From: a virus
Direction: 5' to 3' (one strand)
IMG/VR virus record: IMGVR_UViG_3300007735_000683
Coordinates: 1-36,708 of that record
Length of the DNA stretch: 36,708 nt
Part shown: in pieces, positions 1 through 8,175 of the stretch
How positions within the stretch are numbered: position 1 is the first letter of the stretch
How the letters are laid out: each line of letters opens with the position of its first letter
Translations under genes and position numbers: made by a program
Notes under the pieces: model-generated
Database searches by the model: none
Told to the model about the DNA's origin: nothing
Seen by the model: only the letters and a program-made list of their open reading frames with translations

Positions 1-111
1 AGGGAAAAGCTGCGTCAGGACTTGGAAAAAGAAATCCAAAAGAACAGGGACGACATCATGCACAACAAGCAAGAAATTGCCGTAATTAACACTCGGCTGG
101 AGAAGAAATAA
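1..111 (+). CDS. 3' end of membrane-anchored coiled-coil protein (partial)
   Basis: This reading frame is open from the contig edge to a TAA at 109-111. The 36 visible residues are highly charged and helical and equal the C-terminus of the complete protein at 34629-34931. The stop overlaps the holin start as TAATG, so the two genes are translationally coupled. It is cut by the contig edge, not by a mutation. Confidence 0.85.
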   Translation, partial: REKLRQDLEKEIQKNRDDIMHNKQEIAVINTRLEKK

Positions 112-127
112 TGGATTGGCTCAAACA
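1..127. repeat. Left copy of exact 127-bp terminal direct repeat
   Basis: Bases 1-127 are identical to 34821-34947; the first mismatch is at base 128 (A here, G at 34948). The repeat covers the 3' end of a small coiled-coil gene and the first codons of the holin. An exact match of 127 bases that starts at the contig edge and ends at a variant base is what a k=127 assembly junction would leave, so it is probably not a biological terminal repeat. Confidence 0.9.
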
Positions 128-596
128 AATCGCACCGACCATTGCCACGGCTCTTGGCGGTCCCCTGGCTGGCATGGCGGTATCGGCTATCAGCAAGGCC
201 ATTGGTGTGGACCCCGAGCAAGTGGGAGACTTGATCAGCAACAACAAGCTCACCGCCGACCAAATTGCCCAGGTCAAGTTGGCTGAGATTGAATTGCAAA
301 AGCAAGCGCAAGAACTCGGCTTGAACTTTGAGAAGCTCGAAGTTGAAGACCGCAAGAGCGCTAGAGATATGCAGTCTGCTACTCGGTCCATGATGCCGCC
401 AATACTGGCTGCTGCTGTGACACTCGGATTCTTTAGCATCATGGTGATGATGTTCTTCAACAAGATAGACGCCAACAACCCCGCCATCCTGATGATGCTG
501 GGGTCACTTGGTACAGCTTGGACCGGGATAATCGCTTATTATTTTGGCTCCAGCGCTGGCTCACAAGCCAAGACTGATTTACTGAGTAGAAAATGA
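111..596 (+). CDS. Holin, GTA/3TM holin-like family (copy 1)
   Basis: A 161-residue protein resembling the 3TM holins of gene transfer agents and many podoviruses (Holin_3TM type, recognised from memory). Residues 1-30 form an amphipathic Gly/Ala-rich helix, about 40-90 is a charged helical region, and two hydrophobic segments lie near residues 95-117 and 123-145. The tail has the Tyr-Tyr-Phe-Gly-Ser-Ser signature followed by a Lys-containing polar end. Holins form lesions in the inner membrane that release or activate the endolysin, and an M15 endolysin lies about 0.8 kb downstream. The start follows the previous stop as TAATG. The copy at 34931-35416 differs at four residues by my alignment. 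Confidence 0.85.
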   Translation: MDWLKQIAPTIATALGGPLAGMAVSAISKAIGVDPEQVGDLISNNKLTADQIAQVKLAEIELQKQAQELGLNFEKLEVEDRKSARDMQSATRSMMPPILAAAVTLGFFSIMVMMFFNKIDANNPAILMMLGSLGTAWTGIIAYYFGSSAGSQAKTDLLSRK

Positions 597-781
597 TGGC
601 AACAAAACCTAAATCGTCAGTCAATGCGGCTGGCAACTACACCAAGCCGACCATGCGAAAGGCTATGTTTGAGTCAATCAAGGGCCGAGCAGTGCAGGGC
701 ACAGCGGCTGGTGAATGGTCTGCGCGTAAAGCGCAGTTGTTGGCAAAGAATTACAAAGAAAAAGGCGGTGGATACAAATGA
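593..781 (+). CDS. Small basic protein of unknown function
   Basis: A 62-residue Lys/Arg-rich protein whose start overlaps the holin stop (ATGATG; the second Met at 596 is an alternative start). It resembles a conserved small phage family with the pattern Lys-Pro-Lys-Ser-Ser-Val-Asn-Ala-Ala-Gly-Asn-Tyr-Thr-Lys-Pro and a Gly-Gly-Gly-Tyr end; no function is known to me. It has no membrane segment. It belongs to the three-gene cassette that is missing from the second copy of this region (35417-35561). Confidence 0.75.
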   Translation: MMATKPKSSVNAAGNYTKPTMRKAMFESIKGRAVQGTAAGEWSARKAQLLAKNYKEKGGGYK

Positions 782-921
782 GCAAAACCAAACCACACTA
801 CCTGCCAGATGGCAAGTTGTACAAGGGTGAAACGCACAAGGCTGGCAGCAAGTTGATGACAGGTGCAAAGCACACACCAGCCAGCAAACCCCTGTCGCAC
901 ACACCACCCAAAAAAAAATGA
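778..921 (+). CDS. 47-aa small basic protein
   Basis: This short gene starts with ATGA over the previous stop and ends with ATGA over the next start, so it sits in an unbroken translationally coupled chain. The 47-residue product contains Tyr-Leu-Pro-Asp-Gly and Thr-Gly-Ala-Lys-His-Thr, a pattern I recall from small phage proteins found near lysis or structural genes. It is Lys/His/Pro-rich, without a membrane segment. The function is unknown. It is part of the cassette absent from the right-end copy. Confidence 0.7.
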   Translation: MSKTKPHYLPDGKLYKGETHKAGSKLMTGAKHTPASKPLSHTPPKKK

Positions 922-1151
922 AAGCCCCACAGAAAAGCCTCAAAGACTGGGGCGATCAAAAATGGAGGACCAAAAGTGGTAAAAAATCTTCTGATACGGG
1001 TGAACGATACCTTCCAGAGGCTGCTATCAAAAGTCTCAGCCCTGCTGAGTACGCTGCGACAACACGCGCAAAGCGCATGGGCGCGGCTGCGGGGAAACAG
1101 TTTGTAAAACAGCCTAAAGCGATAGCAAAGAAAGTGGCGGCATACCGATGA
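918..1151 (+). CDS. DUF5872-like small basic protein
   Basis: A 77-residue, strongly basic protein. The order Lys-Asp-Trp ... Lys-Trp-Arg-Thr-Lys-Ser-Gly-Lys, then Gly-Glu-Arg-Tyr-Leu-Pro-Glu and Tyr-Ala-Ala-Thr-Thr-Arg, matches my memory of the DUF5872 family common in aquatic phages and some bacteria. The biochemical role is unknown; nucleic-acid binding is a guess from charge alone. ATGA overlaps couple it to both neighbours. It is the last gene of the cassette missing from the right-end copy. Confidence 0.75.
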   Translation: MKAPQKSLKDWGDQKWRTKSGKKSSDTGERYLPEAAIKSLSPAEYAATTRAKRMGAAAGKQFVKQPKAIAKKVAAYR

Positions 1152-1435
1152 AAACTCCAGCCTGGCAACGCAAAGAAGGTCAAAACCCCAAGGGTGGGCT
1201 GAATGCTGCTGGACGGGCAAGCCTCAAAGCGGCTGGGCAAAACATCAAGCCACCCGTCAAGTCTGGTGACAACCCTAGACGCGCCAGCTTCTTGGCACGG
1301 ATGGGCGGCAACGATGGCCCCGAGTATAAGGATGGTAAACCCACCCGGTTGCTGCTGAGTCTCAATGCCTGGGGTGCCAGCTCCAAAGCAGACGCCAAGG
1401 CCAAGGCCAAGGCAATCTCGGCGAGGAACAAATGA
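1148..1435 (+). CDS. DUF6321-like basic protein (copy 1)
   Basis: A 95-residue basic protein with the hallmark start Ala-Trp-Gln-Arg-Lys-Glu-Gly-Gln-Asn-Pro-Lys-Gly-Gly-Leu and a central Arg-Arg-Ala-Ser-Phe-Leu-Ala-Arg-Met-Gly. I associate this with DUF6321, frequent in phages of aquatic bacteria and without assigned function. The C-terminus is a Lys/Ala-rich helix. The start overlaps the upstream stop (ATGA) and its stop overlaps the endolysin start. The copy at 35562-35849 differs mainly in one six-substitution patch after the Met-Gly. Confidence 0.8.
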   Translation: MKTPAWQRKEGQNPKGGLNAAGRASLKAAGQNIKPPVKSGDNPRRASFLARMGGNDGPEYKDGKPTRLLLSLNAWGASSKADAKAKAKAISARNK

Positions 1436-1860
1436 CACCTCACTTCACGCTTGCCGAGTTGACGCACACTGACCACCGCAACCTGGACAACACGCCAAAC
1501 GCACAGGAGCTGCTCAACCTCAAGAAGCTGGCTGAGTTTCTGGAGAAGGTCAAGACAGCACTTGGCGGTAAGCCTGTGATGATCAACTCAGCGTTTCGCT
1601 CCAAGGCTGTCAATGATGCTGTAGGCAGCAAGGATACCAGTCAGCATAGGCAAGGACTAGCCTGTGATTTCAGAGTGCCTGGGATGATTCCTGACGCTGT
1701 GGTGAGGGCAATCATTGCGGCTAACCTTCCGTTTGACCAGATCATCAGGGAATTCTCAGACCCAGTGTCTGGTGGTGGCTGGACTCACATCAGCATTGCT
1801 GACAGGCCCAGAGGACAAAGGCTTATCATTGACAAATTAGGCACCCGCCTTTTTGTCTAG
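1432..1860 (+). CDS. Endolysin-like M15 zinc peptidase (copy 1)
   Basis: A 142-residue single-domain peptidase of the M15A type (Peptidase_M15_3), which cleaves peptide cross-bridges of peptidoglycan. The zinc site is intact: His72 and Asp79 in the Ser-x-His-x-x-Gly-x-Ala-x-Asp motif, and His119 in Trp-Thr-His. The conserved Ser-Ala-Phe-Arg-Ser lies at 53-57. There is no signal peptide, so it would depend on the holin for release. The start overlaps the previous gene by ATGA. The second copy at 35846-36274 has the same catalytic residues and two substitutions. Confidence 0.93.
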   Translation: MTPHFTLAELTHTDHRNLDNTPNAQELLNLKKLAEFLEKVKTALGGKPVMINSAFRSKAVNDAVGSKDTSQHRQGLACDFRVPGMIPDAVVRAIIAANLPFDQIIREFSDPVSGGGWTHISIADRPRGQRLIIDKLGTRLFV

Positions 1861-1870
1861 GAAAAACACC

Positions 1871-3349
1871 ATGTTGATGCCACTCAAAATCCCAGCAGGC
1901 GTGTACCGCAACGGCACCGAGTACCAATCTCTTGGGCGCTGGTTCAATGCCAACCTGGTACGCTGGTTTGAGAACACACTCAGACCTGTTGGCGGCTGGC
2001 GCAAGCGGTCAGCAAGCCAGATGACGGGGAAGTGCAGGGGCATCATCAACTGGCGGGACAACAGCTCAACCCGGTGGATTGTGGCTGGCACCAACACCAA
2101 ACTGTATGTGATGAACCAAGCGGGTACGCTGAAGGACATCACACCCACGATATTCACACCAGGTGCTGCCGATGCGTCTTTGCTTGTTGGCTATGGCTAC
2201 GGCAACTATGGCTCATTTGCATATGGTGTGGCTAGGCCGGACACTGGCGCCATCATTAACGCAGCCACCTGGTCAATGGACACCTGGGGGGAATACTGGG
2301 TGGGCTGCTGCAACAGCGATGGTCAGTTGCTCGAGTGGCAGCTTGGGTTCACAACGCCAACGAAAGCGGTGGCAATTGTCAATGCACCCACCAACTGCGC
2401 GGCGGTGATGACAACCTCTGAGCGTTTTGTCTTTGCTCTGGGTGCCAGCGGTAATCCTCGCCTGGTGGCATGGTCTGATCAGGAGGACAACACCACCTGG
2501 ACACCAGCAGCCAACAACCAGGCAGGCAGCTTTGAGTTGACAACTGTCGGCTCTATTCTGGCGGGTAAGCGGGTGCGAGGCGTCAACCTGATATTCACTG
2601 ACGTTGATGTCCACACCAGCAGCTACATTGGTCAGCCGTTCGTCTTCTCATTTGAGAAGGCTGGCTCTGGTTGCGGCTTGATTGGACCCCAAGCTGTAGC
2701 AGCTATCGACACCGCTGCCATCTGGATGAGCAGGTCAGGCTTCTGGATTTACGATGGCTACGTCAAGCCACTTCCAAGTGATGTCGGTGATTTTGTGTTT
2801 GGCAACATGAACTTTGAGCAGGCCAGCAAGGTCTACGCTGTACACAACAGCAAGTTTGGTGAAATCTGGTGGTTCTACACCAGCGCAGCCAGCACCGAGA
2901 ACGACAGTTACTGCATCTACAACTACAGGGAAAATCACTGGAGCCTTGGAACATTGGCAAGAACGGCTGGAGTTGACAAAGGAGTGTTTAATACGCCTCT
3001 GATGGTCAGCTCTGATGGCTACATCTATGAGCATGAGGTAGGGTTTGCCTACGACTCGCAGACCATCTTTGCTGAGTCAGGTCCGGTGGAGATTGGCAAT
3101 GGTGAGCAGATCATGCAGGTCCGCAAGGTGATACCTGACGAGTCCAACCTTGGTGATGTCAGCATCAGTTTCAGCAGCCGTTTTTACCCGACAGCCACTG
3201 AAACGACTTACGGGCCCTTCACCAGCGCCAACCCAACAGACGCCAGGTTTAGTGGACGCCAGGTCAAGATGAAGGTGACAGCAGACAGTTTGAGTGATTG
3301 GCGGGTCGGGGTGATGCGTTTGGATGCAGTGCCAGCCGGGAAGCGATGA
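1871..3349 (+). CDS. Tail hub / beta-propeller-like virion protein
   Basis: A roughly 492-residue beta-rich protein. The opening (Tyr-Arg-Asn-Gly-Thr-Glu-Tyr ... Gly-Arg-Trp-Phe ... Leu-Val-Arg-Trp ... Pro-Val-Gly-Gly-Trp) and the end (Phe-Ser-Gly-Arg-Gln-Val-Lys ... Trp-Arg-Val-Gly-Val-Met-Arg-Leu) match a podovirus structural family I associate with P22 gp10-like hub or stabilisation proteins. That assignment rests on memory of the pattern and is tentative. I chose the ATG at 1871 over an upstream TTG at 1853 because AGGAAAAA lies just before it. A partial sibling copy starts at 36285. Confidence 0.7.
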   Translation: MLMPLKIPAGVYRNGTEYQSLGRWFNANLVRWFENTLRPVGGWRKRSASQMTGKCRGIINWRDNSSTRWIVAGTNTKLYVMNQAGTLKDITPTIFTPGAADASLLVGYGYGNYGSFAYGVARPDTGAIINAATWSMDTWGEYWVGCCNSDGQLLEWQLGFTTPTKAVAIVNAPTNCAAVMTTSERFVFALGASGNPRLVAWSDQEDNTTWTPAANNQAGSFELTTVGSILAGKRVRGVNLIFTDVDVHTSSYIGQPFVFSFEKAGSGCGLIGPQAVAAIDTAAIWMSRSGFWIYDGYVKPLPSDVGDFVFGNMNFEQASKVYAVHNSKFGEIWWFYTSAASTENDSYCIYNYRENHWSLGTLARTAGVDKGVFNTPLMVSSDGYIYEHEVGFAYDSQTIFAESGPVEIGNGEQIMQVRKVIPDESNLGDVSISFSSRFYPTATETTYGPFTSANPTDARFSGRQVKMKVTADSLSDWRVGVMRLDAVPAGKR

Positions 3350-3555
3350 TGAAGGTTCCAACCCCACCGCCAACCTATACGCCAGTGGCAGAGGCCCAGC
3401 GTAACTTCCTGATTGAGACGGCAGATCGGCAAAACCGCAAGATCAATGCTGACGTTGAGATTGCCTCAAGCAAGCTGATTCTGACATCGCCAAACGGGAG
3501 CAGGTTCAGTGTGGTTGTCAGTAACGCAGGAGCATTGTCGGCAACGGCGCTATGA
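3346..3555 (+). CDS. 69-aa hypothetical virion-region protein
   Basis: A small protein starting at ATG 3346 (a second ATG follows at 3349), overlapping the hub stop. A Pro-rich start is followed by a helix and a beta-hairpin-like end with Leu-Ile-Leu-Thr-Ser-Pro-Asn-Gly-Ser. It ends in an ATGA overlap with the next gene. I do not recognise the family; its place between the hub and the ejection genes suggests a minor tail component or assembly factor. Confidence 0.65.
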   Translation: MMKVPTPPPTYTPVAEAQRNFLIETADRQNRKINADVEIASSKLILTSPNGSRFSVVVSNAGALSATAL

Positions 3556-3911
3556 CAGATATTGAGAGACTAAGGCCCGAGATAGAAAAAGCCTTAGAAT
3601 ATTCGTTAGATACTCACACATTTGATGATGTCGTTGAGTTGGTCCAGCAAGCCAAGATGCAACTTTGGCCTGGAAAGAGTTCGGTGATTGTGACGGAGAT
3701 TGTTCTCCACCCACAACAGAAATGCCTCAACTACTTTTTAGCAGCAGGCGAGATGGACGAATTAGCACTGATGACGCCAATGATCGAGTCCTGGGGCAAG
3801 GGACTTGGATGCACTCGCGTCACACTCGCAGGACGCAAGGGATGGCAGCGCACATTCCTGGCGAGTCAAGGTTACACACCGCAATGGTGGATTATGAGTA
3901 AGGAGCTATAG
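3552..3911 (+). CDS. Small GNAT-like protein next to ejection genes
   Basis: A 119-residue protein with alpha/beta pattern. The sequence Gln-Leu-Trp-Pro-Gly, a central strand ending Thr-Glu-Ile, and a C-terminal Gly-Cys-Thr-Arg-Val-Thr-Leu-Ala-Gly-Arg-Lys-Gly-Trp ... Gly-Tyr match a phage family I recall as GNAT-like. T7 gp13 (internal virion protein A) also has a GNAT-like fold and sits beside ejection genes, so a comparable role is possible. Catalytic acetyltransferase activity cannot be shown from this. The start overlaps the upstream gene (ATGA). Confidence 0.65.
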   Translation: MTDIERLRPEIEKALEYSLDTHTFDDVVELVQQAKMQLWPGKSSVIVTEIVLHPQQKCLNYFLAAGEMDELALMTPMIESWGKGLGCTRVTLAGRKGWQRTFLASQGYTPQWWIMSKEL

Positions 3912-3912
3912 C

Positions 3913-5628
3913 ATGGCTGACATATCAATTTCAAACGCCTATCAACAGGTCTTAGGCCGCACACCAAGTGCTGAAGAAATTGCCTATTGGCAGTCTCAGT
4001 TTGGAAGCAGTGTTGACCCTGTTGAACTGTCCAACTTCAGCGTAGCAGCTCAACCAGAACTTAAAGCAGCAGCGCCAACAAATACAGCAGTTCGCGATAT
4101 GTACCAGCAAGTGCTGGGCAGAGCGCCTGACGCCTCTGGCTTGCAGTACTTTGCTGACCGTTTTGGAACGTCTATTGACCCTACAGAGTTGGGCATCTTC
4201 AAAAGCATGGCGGCTGAAGAAATTGCGGCTAATGCAGCAAAACAAACAGCCGCAGCGACACAAGCACCAACGCAAGCTCAACTCCAAGCGGCAGCGCAAC
4301 AGGCAGAGGCAGCTAGAGCCGCAGCGACAGCCACCACAACAACTGGAATGTCTATCGCAAATGCCTATCAGCAAGTCTTAGGACGAGCGCCATCTGCCTC
4401 TGAAGTAGCTTACTGGACAAGTCAGTTTGGTGCTGACGTTGATCCTACTGAGCTGTCTAAATTCAGTGTGGCAGCTCAACCAGAACGAGCAGCAGCGCCA
4501 ACAACGAATAATGCTATTCGGCAGATGTACCTGTCAGTCTTGGGGCGTGAACCTGACGCATCAGGGCTGAAATACTTTTCTGACCGTTTTGGCGCTGACG
4601 TTGACGCCAATGAACTTGGCATATTTAAGGGAATGTCAACGCAGGAGATCAACGCTAATGCAGCTAGGAATGCTAAAACTACAGCTACTACTGCTGGCGC
4701 AATCACTAGGCCAACAACACCAACGCAAGTCACAGGCACCCAGCTTGCACCAGCGAGTGTGACCAACACTGCTATCACGGGTACGCCTTACACAAACATC
4801 TACACGCCAGCAACGATTCAGCAGAATGCGCCTACGCTGGCGCAAATCAATGCTGCATCTCAATCGGCAAACCCCTATCAGTCACTGATGGCTCTGACGC
4901 CACAACGCACAATCTCACCAGCCTATGCGGGAATGTTGGGGCAGACAGCTGCTAACACCAACCTTGGCGGCTACAACCCAGCCATTTACAACCCAGCGGC
5001 GGCAACGACAGCAGCAACGGGTTTGCTGAACACTACTGGTGGTGGTGGTATCAACGCTGGTGATGCGCGTGGGCCGGGAAGTGGCAACACTAGTACTGGT
5101 CAAACTGGATATGGGACCGTAGCCAATTTAGCTGGGGAGGCGCAACGGTATGGGTTTAACAATCTTGGTGGTTTTATAGCGAGTGCAATACCAGTAGGTG
5201 GAACTTACAACAGAACTGATTTGACAACTGGACTGCCAGTAACCGGAAGTTTTACTACCGCAGATTTAGCTGCACTAGGTAATAGAAGCGCTATAGCAGC
5301 AATAAATGCTCAGAATCAAGCTATAGCGCAAGATGCAGAACAGCAAAGTAGCGGGTCTCCATTTGACAATGGCGATAGTGGCAGAACTTCTGGCGGTAAC
5401 TATGGTGGTGACGCCTACGGTGGTAGTTATAACTTTGCCAAAGGCGGCATGGTCAATATGAATCCGCAGATGCATAACCCACCTGGTCCTGACGATGGTT
5501 ACGCTGCCCTGGACAACGGCGAGTACGTCATCCGAAAGAGTGCAGTCAAGAAGTACGGGTCAAACATTTTTGAGCAAATCAACGCAGGCAAGATTCCAGC
5601 GCAGCGTTTGAAATCTCTGTTGGAGTAA
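3913..5628 (+). CDS. Virion protein with four DUF4214-like repeats
   Basis: A 571-residue protein with an AAGGAG site just upstream. Four modules of the form Tyr-Gln-Gln-Val-Leu-Gly-Arg-x-Pro ... Tyr-Trp/Phe ... Phe-Gly start near residues 9, 63, 151 and 205. Modules 1/3 and 2/4 are the closest pairs with a period of 142 residues, so a two-module unit was duplicated. These resemble DUF4214. Residues about 115-140 are Ala/Gln-rich and 230-480 are low-complexity. The C-terminus has Phe-Ala-Lys-Gly-Gly and Gly-Pro-Asp-Asp-Gly-Tyr, a tail I have seen on phage structural proteins. The likely role is a structural or ejection protein. Confidence 0.75.
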   Translation: MADISISNAYQQVLGRTPSAEEIAYWQSQFGSSVDPVELSNFSVAAQPELKAAAPTNTAVRDMYQQVLGRAPDASGLQYFADRFGTSIDPTELGIFKSMAAEEIAANAAKQTAAATQAPTQAQLQAAAQQAEAARAAATATTTTGMSIANAYQQVLGRAPSASEVAYWTSQFGADVDPTELSKFSVAAQPERAAAPTTNNAIRQMYLSVLGREPDASGLKYFSDRFGADVDANELGIFKGMSTQEINANAARNAKTTATTAGAITRPTTPTQVTGTQLAPASVTNTAITGTPYTNIYTPATIQQNAPTLAQINAASQSANPYQSLMALTPQRTISPAYAGMLGQTAANTNLGGYNPAIYNPAAATTAATGLLNTTGGGGINAGDARGPGSGNTSTGQTGYGTVANLAGEAQRYGFNNLGGFIASAIPVGGTYNRTDLTTGLPVTGSFTTADLAALGNRSAIAAINAQNQAIAQDAEQQSSGSPFDNGDSGRTSGGNYGGDAYGGSYNFAKGGMVNMNPQMHNPPGPDDGYAALDNGEYVIRKSAVKKYGSNIFEQINAGKIPAQRLKSLLE

Positions 5629-5632
5629 CACC

Positions 5633-6778
5633 ATGAGCAAAAGCGGCAGCAGTCAAACAAGCACAACATCAATTGACCCGCAAATCAAAGCGGCTTACCT
5701 GCAGAACTTGCAGCAGGCGCAGGGTGTAGCCTCTGCATTACCCGTCAGGGAGTTTGCGGGATTTAACCCAATCTACCGTGCTGGTGAGCAGCAGCTGGTG
5801 AATACTGGTCTGGCTGGGCGTGGCATTGACACCACCAACATTGCCGCTGACTACGCCAATCAAGCAGCGCAGTTTCAGCCCTACTACACAGGCAACGTCA
5901 ATGCCGGGATGACCAACCAGTTTGGTGCTGTGGGGTACACGCCAACTGCTGTCACTGCTGCTCAGAGCAACATGAGCAACATTGGGCAGTACATGAACCC
6001 GTACACCAACCAGGTCATCACCAACAATTTGAGCGATATTGAAGCCGCAAGACAATCTGCTGTGCAACAGATGGGTGAGGCTGCAACCAGGGCAAAGGCG
6101 TATGGAGGTACACGCCAGGGTGTGGCGGAAGCTGCCACAAACAAAGCCTATGCGGACAAGGCGGCTCAGATGTCTGCACAGCTACGCCAACAAGGGTTTG
6201 ACACCAGCGCCAACCTGATGCAGCAAGACCTAGCGCGGCAGCAGCAGGCTAACCTCCAAACGGCACAGCAGGGCACTGGTGCAGCGCAGTATGGTGCTGG
6301 TGCCATCAACCAGGCAATGATGGGCAATGCAGCAGCGCAGAACGAAATGCAACGCTACAACGCAAGCCTGGCCCAGCAGAGTGACCTTGCCAACCAGCAA
6401 GCCTACGCTGTCGCCAATGCTCAACGTCTGGCTGCAGCAGGCCAGCTAGGTGCCTTTGGTCAGCAGCAGCAAAACCTGGGAATGTCAGGCGCACAGGCCG
6501 TGATGAACGCAGGACAAGCGCAGCAGCAATTCACGCAGCAGCAACTCGATGCGTTGCGCGGGATTGGCGTAGAGAAACTGGGTATTGCTCAAAGTGGATT
6601 GTCTGCATCACTGCCTAATCTTGGTCAGACTGCTACAACACCAACCTACAAGAACCCATTGGCAAGTGGACTTGGTGGTGCTTTGGGTGGTTACCAGCTT
6701 GGTGCTGCACCTGGAATGACTGCAATTGGCGGTCCAATGGGTGCTGGCATTGGTGCATTGCTTGGACTGTTGAGCTAG
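5633..6778 (+). CDS. Putative internal virion / ejection protein A
   Basis: A 381-residue Ala/Gln/Asn-rich protein, almost wholly helical by composition. The segment Met-Asn-Pro-Tyr-Thr-Asn-Gln-Val ... Asp-Ile-Glu-Ala-Ala-Arg-Gln followed by Gly-Gly-Thr-Arg-Gln-Gly-Val recurs in podovirus structural proteins next to ejection genes. The last 35 residues are Gly-rich and hydrophobic and could insert into a membrane. GGAG sits 8 bases before the ATG. It likely forms part of the genome-ejection apparatus; the role is inferred from context and composition. Confidence 0.65.
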   Translation: MSKSGSSQTSTTSIDPQIKAAYLQNLQQAQGVASALPVREFAGFNPIYRAGEQQLVNTGLAGRGIDTTNIAADYANQAAQFQPYYTGNVNAGMTNQFGAVGYTPTAVTAAQSNMSNIGQYMNPYTNQVITNNLSDIEAARQSAVQQMGEAATRAKAYGGTRQGVAEAATNKAYADKAAQMSAQLRQQGFDTSANLMQQDLARQQQANLQTAQQGTGAAQYGAGAINQAMMGNAAAQNEMQRYNASLAQQSDLANQQAYAVANAQRLAAAGQLGAFGQQQQNLGMSGAQAVMNAGQAQQQFTQQQLDALRGIGVEKLGIAQSGLSASLPNLGQTATTPTYKNPLASGLGGALGGYQLGAAPGMTAIGGPMGAGIGALLGLLS

Positions 6779-6787
6779 GAGATAAAC

Positions 6788-8173
6788 ATGGCTGAATTTA
6801 ATTTAGAAGGGTTGCTTGGCAATGCCTTTGGCGGTGGTGGTGGTAACTTCCTGGACGAGTACCTGACACCAGAGCAGAGGGCAATGATGCAGCGCAATGC
6901 AATGCTGGCAGCGTCAGCAGCCTTGCTGAAGGCTGGCGGGGAAAACACCAGGCGCATAGGCATTGGTGAGGCTCTAGGTGGCGCGTTTGAGGCAGGCCAA
7001 GCCGGGTACGAGAAAGCGCAGACGGGTGCGCTGACGCAGATGGCGCTGAAGCAGAAGTTAGGTGAGGCAGCAAATTTGAAAAAGATGCGTGACCTGATTC
7101 CAACTTTATTTTCACAACCACTTGCAACTGCTCCTGTTCCAACAACTGACCCAGGGGTGACATTTGGATATTCTCCTGACAGTACAGTAGCAACTCAACC
7201 AAAACCAACCATAAATTTGGAATCTTTGAGACAGCTTGCTGCTTTGTCACCAGACCCACTGGCAACATTAACCAGTATTTCAGATTTAATTCCCAAAATG
7301 AGAACGGCAGGTTTTCTGGGAGTGTCTGGCTCTCAAGATAACCCATTTGCAATTTATGCTAATGATGAGACACTTCCAAATACTGTTAGGAACATTGCAA
7401 AACAATATGCCTCTAGTTTTTCCTCTGGTGTGCTTGACCCATCAAAAGTAGATGACAGGATTAAATCTCTTGGGGAGATGGCGCAACGCGCTTTAACTAG
7501 TCAACAAGCAGCAGACGCCCTTAATGAACAAAGACTATTCCAACGAAACTTTCAAACATCTCAAGCAGATGCTCTTAAAGTACAAAGAGACGTGATGGCT
7601 AATTTAGCTGCACAGGGACTAGCAAATTCAAAGGAAGGTAAAGCATTACAAGCACAAATTGCTCAAGGGAATTTAGATTTAAAAGCAGCTCAACTAGCGG
7701 CAGAGCCTCCAAAATATAGTTACTTACAAAAGAAAGAGATTGATGAAATTCAAAAAGAAAAACAAGCAGCTGAAAAATCTCAACAATCAGCTGACTTAGC
7801 TGCTAGAGCAGTTCCGTTAATTGAAAAAGCATATGGCAGTGTATTAGAGTCTGGAGTAAAAGGTCTTGCAGGGTTTGCCGGGTTTAGCACAGAAGCTAAA
7901 GATGCAAATGACAAATTAAACCTTATAAATCAACAGTTAGCGTTGATGACCCCAAAATTTGGTGGCCCTACATCTGATGCAGATGCCAAAAGATATGACA
8001 CTGCGGTAGGTGACTTAGGAAACCCAAGAAAATCAATTGAATCTAAAAAAGATGCTTTAAAAACAATCCAAGAGTTAGCGGCAAAACAAAGTGCTTTTGC
8101 AACGCAAAAAGAAAATTATTTTGATGAGAAGAAAACTCTTAAAGGATTTACACAAAATCCATTTGGAAACTAA
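6788..8173 (+). CDS. Putative internal virion / ejection protein B
   Basis: A 461-residue helical protein with AGGAG before its ATG. The N-terminus has a Gly-rich patch, then Leu-Thr-Pro-Glu-Gln-Arg-Ala-Met-Met-Gln and Gly-Glu-Ala-Leu-Gly-Gly-Ala-Phe-Glu-Ala-Gly-Gln-Ala-Gly-Tyr, typical of podovirus internal virion proteins as I remember them. Base composition changes inside the gene: the first ~97 codons are GC-rich like the neighbours, the rest (from about 7080) is AT-rich. Line 7681-7740 has 23 G/C of 60 by hand count, against 37 of 60 at 5701-5760. This suggests a recombination boundary within the gene. Confidence 0.65.
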   Translation: MAEFNLEGLLGNAFGGGGGNFLDEYLTPEQRAMMQRNAMLAASAALLKAGGENTRRIGIGEALGGAFEAGQAGYEKAQTGALTQMALKQKLGEAANLKKMRDLIPTLFSQPLATAPVPTTDPGVTFGYSPDSTVATQPKPTINLESLRQLAALSPDPLATLTSISDLIPKMRTAGFLGVSGSQDNPFAIYANDETLPNTVRNIAKQYASSFSSGVLDPSKVDDRIKSLGEMAQRALTSQQAADALNEQRLFQRNFQTSQADALKVQRDVMANLAAQGLANSKEGKALQAQIAQGNLDLKAAQLAAEPPKYSYLQKKEIDEIQKEKQAAEKSQQSADLAARAVPLIEKAYGSVLESGVKGLAGFAGFSTEAKDANDKLNLINQQLALMTPKFGGPTSDADAKRYDTAVGDLGNPRKSIESKKDALKTIQELAAKQSAFATQKENYFDEKKTLKGFTQNPFGN

Positions 8174-8175
8174 TC

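Noticed and set aside
956-1438. 160-codon minus-strand frame over the small basic genes
   Set aside because: Antisense shadow of three well-coupled plus-strand genes, with no ribosome site or recognisable pattern.
1-2294. True terminal redundancy or long terminal repeat of the phage
   Set aside because: The two copies differ in sequence and gene content; terminal repeats of one genome should be identical.
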